A stretch of DNA of 5,954 bases, from the NCBI GenBank assembly GCA_012032575.1, contig JAAUSP010000479.1:1-5954 (forward strand), in the 5' to 3' direction. This DNA comes from Anaerolineales bacterium (GTDB taxonomy: Bacteria > Chloroflexota > Anaerolineae > 4572-78 > J111). Positions 1-4,978 of this stretch are shown here, piece after piece; the stretch's first letter is position 1; every line of letters starts with the position of its first letter. Below the pieces are notes generated by a model. It did no database searches. It was given only the letters and a program-made list of their open reading frames with translations, and had not been told where the DNA came from. Both the position numbers and the translations under genes were made by a program.

Positions 1-1447
1 CGTGCCGTCCTCATTCAATTCCGGATCACGGCGCTAGACGCCGGGGTTCCGGCGGCATGGCCGGGGCCTTCCACATGAGGGCGATGCCCTTGCCGCGCCG
101 TTTGGTCGGCGAACTGGCCGGCGCTTTGTGGTCCCAGCGAATGGCTTCGGCCACTTTATCAATGCACTCCGGCAGGCCGGTCGGGTGCATCTTGCTGCCG
201 GTGACGACAATGCTGCCCGTTTTGAGGCAGTTGAGGCGGCGGAACTGGACCGGGTCGAGCTTGATTTCGCGGGCCAGTTCGTCAATGCACTGCTCCAGCC
301 CGGCGTGGAGTTCGGGCATGCCAAAACCGCGAAACGCCCCGCCGACCGGGTGATTGGTGTAGACACACATGCTGTCGGTTTTGACGTGAGGGATTTCGTA
401 GGGGCCGCTGCTGCTGTAGCCGCCGGCGCGGGTCACGTTGACGCCGTATTCGGTCGAGGCCCCGCCGTCCCAGTACATGGTATTTTCCATCGCCAGCAGC
501 TTGCCGTTTTCGTCACAGCCGATTTTGATTTTTGAAACCAACCCCTGCCGGACAAAGGCGGTATAAAATTCCTCTTCGCGGGTGAGCAGGAGTTTCACCG
601 GGCGGCCCCTGACCTTGAGCGCAATCGCCACCACCAGCGCCTCCATGCTAACCCCGGCCTTGCAGCCAAAGCCGCCGCCGACATACGGGGCGATGACGCG
701 CATATCGCTCTGAGAAATGCCGAGCGACTTGGCAATGAGGTTGCGCTGGGCAAACGGCGACTGCGAGCTGCTCCAGAGGGTCACTTTGCCCTGCTCGTCC
801 ATTTTGGCTACCGCGATATGCGGTTCGATGGGGACGTGCTGGACGTGGGGGATGCGGTACTTGTGCTCAACCACCGCCGCGCAGTGGGACCAGGCATTGT
901 CGGTGTCGCCCTTGCGGATTTTGAAGTGGTTGGAAATGTTGGTGCCGGGCCGGGGGAAGATGAACGGCACCACCTCGTAACTGCCCAAATCGGGGTGGAT
1001 GAGCGGCGCTTCCGGGCTGGCCCCAAATTCGGGGTCGAGCACCGGCTCCAGCAGTTCATACTCTATTTTTATCAGCTCGACCGCTTTTTCGGCCACCGCC
1101 TCGCTGACGGCAGCCACTCCGGCCACCGCCTCACCCACATAGCGGACACGGTCGCGGGCAAAGATGTAGCGGTCTTTCAAATACAGGCCAATAAAGCCGG
1201 GGAAATCCTCGCCGGTGACAACAGCTTTGACCCCCGGCAAGGCTTTGGCCTGGCTGATGTCAATGGATTTAATCAGGGCGTGGGGATGGGGACTGCGTTT
1301 GATGCGGGCATATAGCAGCCCCGGCCCAAATTGCAAATCATCGGCAAATTGGGCCGCGCCGGTCACTTTTTCAAACCCATCCAGCCGGGGCACACTGGCC
1401 CCGATGAGGTCGGGTGTTTTGTCGGTCCTGGTTTCTTTAACGAGCAT
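1..1447 (-). CDS. xdhA: Xanthine dehydrogenase-type molybdopterin-binding subunit, C-terminus cut by window edge, frameshifted near the edge
   Basis: Large catalytic subunit of a molybdenum hydroxylase, cytoplasmic, expected to pair with the two genes upstream. Residues about 27-136 form the aldehyde oxidase/xanthine dehydrogenase a/b hammerhead domain, including YVGEAVAGVAA at 103-113. The molybdopterin domain follows, with GGGFGCK at 257-263 (commonly GGGFGGK) and AFRGFGMPE at 372-380. The RGFG-type loop, and the absence of the VAYRCSFR active-site loop, argue against a form I CO dehydrogenase. I place the start at ATG 1447 because GGAG at 1454-1457 lies six bases before it; a TTG at 1459 would overlap that site. 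The frame hits TGA at 26-28 after 473 codons, but family-like residues continue in the other frames (ASSAVIR, then LNEDGT) to base 1, so at least two indels lie within 20-48. Family members run about 750-780 residues, so roughly 300, including the catalytic Glu, are outside. Xanthine is the likely substrate by context; another heteroaromatic substrate is possible. Confidence 0.85.
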
Positions 1448-1453
1448 AGCTGT

Positions 1454-1457
1454 CTCC
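1454..1457 (-). promoter_or_regulatory. Ribosome binding site that fixes the xdhA start
   Basis: GGAG on the minus strand, six bases before ATG 1447. It overlaps a TTG (1457-1459) that would otherwise extend the frame by four residues, which makes the ATG the better start. Confidence 0.7.
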
Positions 1458-1465
1458 AAGAGAGA

Positions 1466-1523
1466 CGTGTTGCGTGTTGCGTGTTCCGTTAATCAGTTCA
1501 CGGAACACGCAACACGCAACACG
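1466..1523. repeat. Perfect 24-bp inverted repeat made of 7-bp units, in the xdhC-xdhA spacer
   Basis: The left arm (1466-1489) is CGTGTTG, CGTGTTG, CGTGTTC, CGT. The right arm (1500-1523) is its exact reverse complement, and the loop is ten bases. No T-run follows on either strand, so it does not look like a standard intrinsic terminator. It starts nine bases upstream of the xdhA ribosome binding site, and in mRNA would form a very stable hairpin there. A near copy lies at 3047-3100. Confidence 0.9.
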
Positions 1524-1534
1524 CCATACATATT

Positions 1535-2018
1535 CTAAACTGCCCCAACTTTTTGCTGATCCGCTGCCGCTTTGACTGCCTCAATAATGCGGAGGTACGC
1601 CGGTGCAGCGGCACAGGTTGCCGACCAGCGCATCGCGGATTTCGTGATCGCTGGGCTGGGGGTTGCGGTTGAGCAAAGCCTGGGCTGAAATTAAGACGCC
1701 GGGCGTGCAAAATCCGCACTGCACCCCGCCCTGGGCGATAATCGCTGCCTGGATGGGGCTGAGGTGGCTGTTTTGGGCCAGCCCTTCGACGGTGATAATC
1801 TCGGCTCCGTCACACTCGGCGGCCAGCACGAGGCAGCTATTGACCGGCTCGCCGTTCAGCATCACGGTGCAGGCCCCACACTCGCCGGCGGTGCAACCGT
1901 TTTTTGTGCCGGTCAGTACCAGTTTCTCGCGCAGCATTTGCAGCAAGGTCATATTCGAGGGGACATCCACAATTTCAGTCTCGTTATTTATGGTTACGGT
2001 TATGCGGTGAAATGCCAT
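1535..2018 (-). CDS. xdhC: Xanthine dehydrogenase-type 2Fe-2S iron-sulfur subunit (one frameshift near the C-terminus)
   Basis: Small electron-transfer subunit carrying two 2Fe-2S clusters that relay electrons from the molybdenum site to FAD. The N-terminal plant-ferredoxin-like domain has Cys42, Cys47, Cys50 and Cys62 (GCTAGECGAC then C). The C-terminal helical domain has CGFC at 101-104 and CRC at 136-138. As written, the frame leaves the family after CRCTG and stops at 1581-1583. Dropping one base at about 1598-1601 gives CTGYLRIIEAVKAAADQQ and a TAG at 1535-1537, for 160 residues, the normal size for this subunit. The start is ATG 2018, with GGGAG at 2025-2029 six bases before it. It lies between the FAD and molybdopterin genes in the order FAD, FeS, Mo seen in cox-type operons. 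All eight cluster cysteines are present, so an indel is likelier than decay. The symbol follows E. coli usage. Confidence 0.88.
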
Positions 2019-2034
2019 AGTATTCTCCCGGAAG

Positions 2035-2109
2035 GGAGTAGGTAGTAAGTAGTAGGGAGTAGGGGGAAGAATAAAAAGCCCTTACTCCTTACTCCTTACT
2101 GCCTACTGC
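2035..2109. repeat. Imperfect inverted repeat made of GTAGTAA/GGAGTAA-type 7-bp units, in the xdhB-xdhC spacer
   Basis: The left arm (2035-2062) reads as four heptamers: GGAGTAG, GTAGTAA, GTAGTAG, GGAGTAG. The right arm (2082-2109) reads TTACTCC, TTACTCC, TTACTGC, CTACTGC. The arms pair at 23 of 28 positions and the stem can extend two or three G-C pairs inward. The right arm includes the TAG stop codon of xdhB (2103-2105), so the array begins inside the end of that gene. The left arm ends about five bases before the xdhC ribosome binding site. The sequence differs from the GTGTTGC family in the other two spacers, but the period of seven and the inverted layout are the same. Confidence 0.85.
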
Positions 2110-2995
2110 CTGATTTTCTCCCACACTGCGGTGATGGCCTGGCGGGTTAAATTTCTGACCATTAATTTGCGGTAGCGGGCGCTGCCGCGCACGTCGTCAA
2201 TGGGGGTGCAGGCGTTCATAGCGGCTTCGGCAGCTTCGGCGATGACGGCCTCGCTGATGGGGGTGTCGGCCAGAAGGGTTTGGGCCGGAGCCGGGACAAA
2301 CGGCGTCGGGGCGACGGAGGCCAGGGCCAGCCGGAAGGCATAGCCCGACGGCGTGCTGCTATCGGGGTAGCCCAGCGCCGTCACCCCCACAATCGCCAGA
2401 TCGCCGATGGCGTTGCGGCCCAGTTTGAGGTAGCGGGCGGCGTAATTTTCGGGCGGCAGCGGGAAGATAATCGCCGTGACAATATCGCCCGGTTTCAATA
2501 CCGTTTTGCCGGGACCGACAAAAAGGTACTCAACGGCTCGCGGCGGATGCCTTCGACCCCGTGGACCTGGAGCGAGGCGTTCAACACCAGGCACGAGCCA
2601 ATGGTATCGCCGGCCGGGGAGGCGTTGCAGATATTGCCGGCCAGGGTGGCGCGGGTCCGCAATTGATAGCTGGCAACGGTGTGAGCCGCTTCGGCCAGAA
2701 CCGGGTAATAGTCGTTCACTTCGGGCGAGGCGACCACGCGATTCATATTGACCGCCGCGCCGATAGTCAGCCCGGCCGCCGGGTCGAAGCTGATCTGGCT
2801 CATGCCGGCCAGGTTTTTTACGTCTACAAGATATTTTTGTTTCCAAAAACCATCACGCATGCGCACAAACGTATCGGTTCCCCCCAAAAAAGGGCGGGCC
2901 TCGCCCCCATGTTGGGCCAAAAATTGGCTGGCTTCGGCCAGCGAGGCCGGTTTAAGGTAATCGAACTCAGGCAGTCCGGGGGTTGGATTGTGCAT
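2103..2995 (-). CDS. xdhB: Xanthine dehydrogenase-type FAD-binding subunit (one frameshift)
   Basis: Medium subunit of the molybdenum hydroxylase, holding FAD and passing electrons to NAD+ or another acceptor. FAD-binding segments are RPFLGGTDTFVRMRDG (34-49), LTIGAAVNMNRV (76-87) and TLAGNICNASPAGDTIG (117-133). The second half has FVGPGKTVLKPGDIV and the C-terminal CO_deh_flav_C-like region ending in KIRQ. The two halves are in different frames. The break is at the five-A run 2520-2524, and one more A (T on the coding strand) restores TFFVGPGKT and gives 297 residues, the normal length. Start ATG 2995 has GAGGAG at 3006-3011 ten bases upstream, slightly far. The stop TAG at 2103-2105 is inside a heptamer repeat. 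A homopolymer-length error is the simplest cause of the frameshift; a natural mutation cannot be excluded. Confidence 0.88.
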
Positions 2996-3046
2996 AGGAC
3001 AGGGTCTCCTCTGCTGTTGTATTAAAATAAGGCAAATTCAAGAAGG

Positions 3047-3100
3047 CGTGTTGCGTCTTGCGTGTTCCGTTTTTTTACGCAAGACGCAACACGCAACACG
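3047..3100. repeat. Inverted repeat made of GTGTTGC-type 7-bp units, in the permease-xdhB spacer
   Basis: The left arm 3047-3070 matches the left arm of the 1466-1523 element at 23 of 24 bases; the right arm 3077-3100 matches that right arm at 22 of 24. Two pairings are possible. The full arms pair at 21 of 24 positions around a six-base T loop (3071-3076). Alternatively 3047-3063 pairs perfectly with 3077-3093 over 17 bp, one heptad out of register. The right arm ends six bases past the permease stop codon. There is no terminator-style T-run after the stem in the direction of transcription. Confidence 0.88.
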
Positions 3101-3106
3101 TCAGAC

Positions 3107-4507
3107 TCAACTATAATTGATATTCTCTCGTTCGGCAACCCCAAAGAGCGAAGGCGGCACAAGCAGGAAGAGCAGGTTGAGCAGGATACCGATCAGGGCG
3201 GCGAAGACGATGGCCGGAATGCCGTTCGGGAATACCACCGGGATGGCGAAGGGGAACAAGCCATCTTTCAGGGCCAGGTTGCCGCCGATACCAGTAATCA
3301 AAATGATCGCACCGACCGCCAGTTGGCGCGGCTCAAACAGGTTGACCTTTTCCGACTGGATCAGGGCGATACCTTGCATGCCGATGACGCCAAACAGATA
3401 AACGGCCAGGCCGCCGGTTACGGCCACCGGGATCGTGTTCACCACCGCAGCCAGTTTGCCGATGAAACCCAATATGATGGCAATCACGCCTGCCGCCATC
3501 AAAACCGGCACGGAATAGTTGCGGGTAATCGCCATCAGGCTGTTGTTCTCGCCGTAGTTGGTGCCGGCGCAGCCACCCATAAAACCGACGATTATGTCAT
3601 CCGCGCCGTCTGCCACCAAATTCAGACCGATGAGTTTTTTGATTTCGAGCGGCGGGCGGCCCAATTCTTTGGCCAGTTGGTCAATGTACAGGCTCATCTG
3701 GTACAGGTGCGCGGTGCTTTCGGGGATAGTGGCAATGGCGATGAGCGAGATACTCAAGATCGAAGCCCAAGCGCGCGGATCCTCGAAAGCGGGTAGGGTC
3801 AGATTTGGGACTCTCACCCAATCGGCCTCGCCGATCAGTCCAAAATTGACCAGACCAAACGGAATAGCAACCAGATAACCGACAATCGCGCCCATCAAAA
3901 TGGGCAGCATGCCCAGCAGTCCCCGATTTTGCAGATAAACCGAGAACGTGACCGTCGCAATCAGGGTAATAAAAGCCACGCCCCAGTGTGCGCCGGCCAT
4001 ATTCAGGGCTGCGCCGGCCAGGGCAATACCGATCACCACGGCCACACTGCCCGTAAGAACGGGCGGCAGCACTTTATCGAGAGCCGCTTTGCCGATGCGC
4101 ATAATCAGCAAACCGACCAATATTTCGACGACGGCTGTGCCCATAATGCCAACCTGAACAATCCGCACCCCTTCGGCGCAGTAGAAGGTGTTGGGGTCGC
4201 CAAAGCAGTCGTTGGCATACAGGCTCATCGTGGTGATGACAACGGCAATGTAGCTAAAGCTGGAGCCATAGTACATCGGAATGCGCCGCCGGGCCACCAA
4301 CAGGGCGATAATGGTGCCCAGCCCACTGGCCAGCAGGGTGACGCCCACATCAAACTTGGTCAATATCGCCACCAGAACCGTAGCCGGGAACATGGTCAGA
4401 ACTTGTTGAAAGCCCAGGCTGACCATCGCCCCGATGGGCGGGGTATCGGTGGGCAAATAACCGGATATTTTCTTTTCGTCTTTGTGTTCTACAGCGGCTG
4501 TAGCCAT
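3107..4507 (-). CDS. NCS2-family nucleobase permease (uracil/xanthine permease, UraA-like)
   Basis: Cytoplasmic-membrane symporter taking up a nucleobase with protons or another cation. It has 466 residues, full length for the family, with many hydrophobic segments from about 25 to 452 compatible with the 14-helix NCS2 fold. Family marks in order are FQQVLTMFPATVLV (33-46), the TM3 strand GSSFSYIA (81-88), IPESTAHL (261-268) with Glu263 at the position of the UraA substrate-binding Glu, and the NCS2 signature GGCAGTNYGENNSLMAITR (311-329) with Glu320. The YGEN...AITR form is that of uracil-type permeases (UraA, RutG) rather than the purine-type motif of XanQ or PbuX, so uracil is a serious alternative to xanthine despite the neighbours. 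Start ATG 4507 has AGGAG at 4514-4518 six bases before it. It is probably the first gene of the unit and is the only main gene here with no frame break. Confidence 0.92.
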   Translation of the reverse strand: MATAAVEHKDEKKISGYLPTDTPPIGAMVSLGFQQVLTMFPATVLVAILTKFDVGVTLLASGLGTIIALLVARRRIPMYYGSSFSYIAVVITTMSLYANDCFGDPNTFYCAEGVRIVQVGIMGTAVVEILVGLLIMRIGKAALDKVLPPVLTGSVAVVIGIALAGAALNMAGAHWGVAFITLIATVTFSVYLQNRGLLGMLPILMGAIVGYLVAIPFGLVNFGLIGEADWVRVPNLTLPAFEDPRAWASILSISLIAIATIPESTAHLYQMSLYIDQLAKELGRPPLEIKKLIGLNLVADGADDIIVGFMGGCAGTNYGENNSLMAITRNYSVPVLMAAGVIAIILGFIGKLAAVVNTIPVAVTGGLAVYLFGVIGMQGIALIQSEKVNLFEPRQLAVGAIILITGIGGNLALKDGLFPFAIPVVFPNGIPAIVFAALIGILLNLLFLLVPPSLFGVAERENINYS

Positions 4508-4534
4508 ATAACACTCCTTTTTTCGTCTCTGAAA

Positions 4535-4564
4535 AATAAACGCTGAATAATATTCTGTTGTGAA
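4535..4564 (-). promoter_or_regulatory. Possible promoter for the permease-xdh unit
   Basis: On the minus strand TTCACA (4564-4559, five of six to the -35 consensus) and TTTATT (4540-4535, four of six to the -10 consensus) are separated by 18 bases. Transcription would begin only about 20 bases before the permease start codon. If this is the promoter, the inverted repeats at 4579-4711 lie upstream of the transcript and are operator-like rather than leader RNA. Confidence 0.3.
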
Positions 4565-4578
4565 TTTTTTCGGTACAC

Positions 4579-4612
4579 CTCCTCAAAATACAAACGACCA
4601 CACCCTGAGGAG
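4579..4612. repeat. Seven-bp perfect inverted repeat upstream of the permease
   Basis: CTCCTCA (4579-4585) and TGAGGAG (4606-4612) with a 20-base loop. On the minus strand the second arm becomes part of AGGAGGTG (4583-4576), an almost ideal Shine-Dalgarno sequence with no start codon at a usable distance. A competing 5-bp pairing, GACCA (4596-4600) with TGGTC (4617-4621), would break this stem. Confidence 0.5.
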
Positions 4613-4638
4613 AGCATGGTCATTGATGAAATAGGCAA

Positions 4639-4711
4639 CCCTAATAGGTAAATTGCCGCAGGTTGCTGTCTCTCTCCATTGAGAGCGAGAATATTGGTTT
4701 ACCCATTAGGG
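4639..4711. repeat. 14-bp inverted repeat in the permease upstream region
   Basis: CCCTAATAGGTAAA (4639-4652) faces TTTACCCATTAGGG (4698-4711), with one mismatch that becomes a G-U pair in minus-strand RNA. The 45-base interior holds a small hairpin, CTCTC (4672-4676) with GAGAG (4681-4685). A competing 6-bp stem, GCAACC (4635-4640) with GGTTGC (4661-4666), shares bases 4639-4640. The element could be an operator pair or a switchable leader; no known riboswitch consensus is recognised. Confidence 0.6.
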
Positions 4712-4754
4712 CACTATCACCGTCCATGTTACCTGTTCCGTTCGAATAAGATAA

Positions 4755-4790
4755 GTGACACATGTCCTGTTTCTAACGGATAGATGTCAC
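4755..4790. repeat. GTGACA/TGTCAC inverted pair, possible binding site or transposon-end scar
   Basis: GTGACA (4755-4760) and TGTCAC (4785-4790) bound a 36-base segment that also holds the palindrome ACATGT. The arms are short. It might be a regulator site between the two promoters or a relic of an insertion-sequence end. Confidence 0.3.
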
Positions 4791-4809
4791 CAGCGAGTTA
4801 TTTGCTGAA

Positions 4810-4838
4810 TTGCTGTATCTGGAGCGGCATTGTAAAAT
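4810..4838 (+). promoter_or_regulatory. Possible promoter for the amidase
   Basis: TTGCTG (4810-4815) and TAAAAT (4833-4838, five of six to the -10 consensus) are spaced by 17 bases. A start near 4845 would give a leader of about 130 bases that contains the whole 4871-4954 hairpin. This promoter is not compatible with use of the small ORF start at 4837. Confidence 0.35.
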
Positions 4839-4968
4839 GAGAAAGTTCTTTTCGTTGGTCTATTACTCGGTGCGAAACGAGCAGGCCGGGCTTCCACGTC
4901 TGGCACTTGTTCTGGTCGGCGGCGGCGTGGAAGCTGCCTCTGCTGAGTTTCGCATCTTTGATGATTAG
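4837..4968 (+). CDS. Possible 43-residue ORF just before the amidase, unrecognised
   Basis: Reads MRKFFSLVYYSVRNEQ at the N-terminus and ends in EFRIFDD, with a hydrophobic LALVLVGGG stretch in the middle. I recognise no family. The frame is open further upstream to the TAA at 4774-4776 without a clear start, so it may be the tail of a decayed longer gene. GGAG at 4821-4824 lies 12 bases before the ATG, which is far. The stop codon TAG (4966-4968) falls ten bases before the amidase ATG at 4979 and overlaps another in-frame amidase ATG at 4961 (ATGATTAG), a layout that would suit translational coupling. Against it, most of the frame lies inside a strong hairpin, so the open frame may be chance. 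Confidence 0.25.
   Translation: MRKFFSLVYYSVRNEQAGLPRLALVLVGGGVEAASAEFRIFDD
4871..4954 (+). repeat. Large nested hairpin directly upstream of the amidase
   Basis: Three paired blocks are in register: TGCGAAAC (4871-4878) with GTTTCGCA (4947-4954), GCAG (4881-4884) with CTGC (4940-4943), and GCTTCCACG (4890-4898) with CGTGGAAGC (4926-4934). This gives 21 pairs broken by two internal loops, closed by a 27-base G+C-rich loop. It ends 24 bases before the amidase ATG. It could be a structured 5' leader or the body of a small palindromic repeat element. No T-run follows it, so it is not a standard terminator, and its ends do not fit the integron attC core. Confidence 0.75.
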
Positions 4969-4978
4969 GCTACCCACT

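Larger units (their letters stand above)
4508..4978. other. Divergent intergenic region between permease and amidase genes
   Basis: 471 bases, visibly richer in A and T over its permease-proximal half than the flanking genes. I see no secure gene, tRNA or rRNA. It holds four inverted repeats, possible promoters on both strands and one possible small ORF, each listed separately. It must carry the control signals for both transcription units, or these lie in the genes. Confidence 0.7.

Noticed and set aside
1..1447. Form I aerobic CO dehydrogenase large subunit (CoxL)
   Set aside because: The gene order matches coxMSL, but the VAYRCSFR loop is absent and AFRGFGMPE is of the xanthine dehydrogenase type.
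1466..1523. Intrinsic terminator between xdhC and xdhA
   Set aside because: The stem is very strong but no T-run follows on either strand, and a stop here would cut off the catalytic subunit of the same enzyme.
2103..2995. Programmed ribosomal frameshifting in xdhB
   Set aside because: The A/T run is short, no pseudoknot is evident, this subunit is normally made from one frame, and similar breaks occur in neighbouring genes, so indel error or mutation is simpler.
1466..3100. CRISPR array
   Set aside because: Repeat units are 7 bp and contiguous, mirrored within each spacer, with no regularly sized unique spacers.
3062..3796. Long plus-strand open frame (244 codons) opposite the permease
   Set aside because: It is antisense to a clear NCS2 permease, rich in Q, D, R and H with no domain, and has no ribosome binding site; it is a shadow of GC-biased codons.
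4508..4978. Classical purine, guanidine-I, TPP or molybdenum-cofactor riboswitch
   Set aside because: I looked for the conserved cores on both strands and recognised none of them; only unclassified stems are present.
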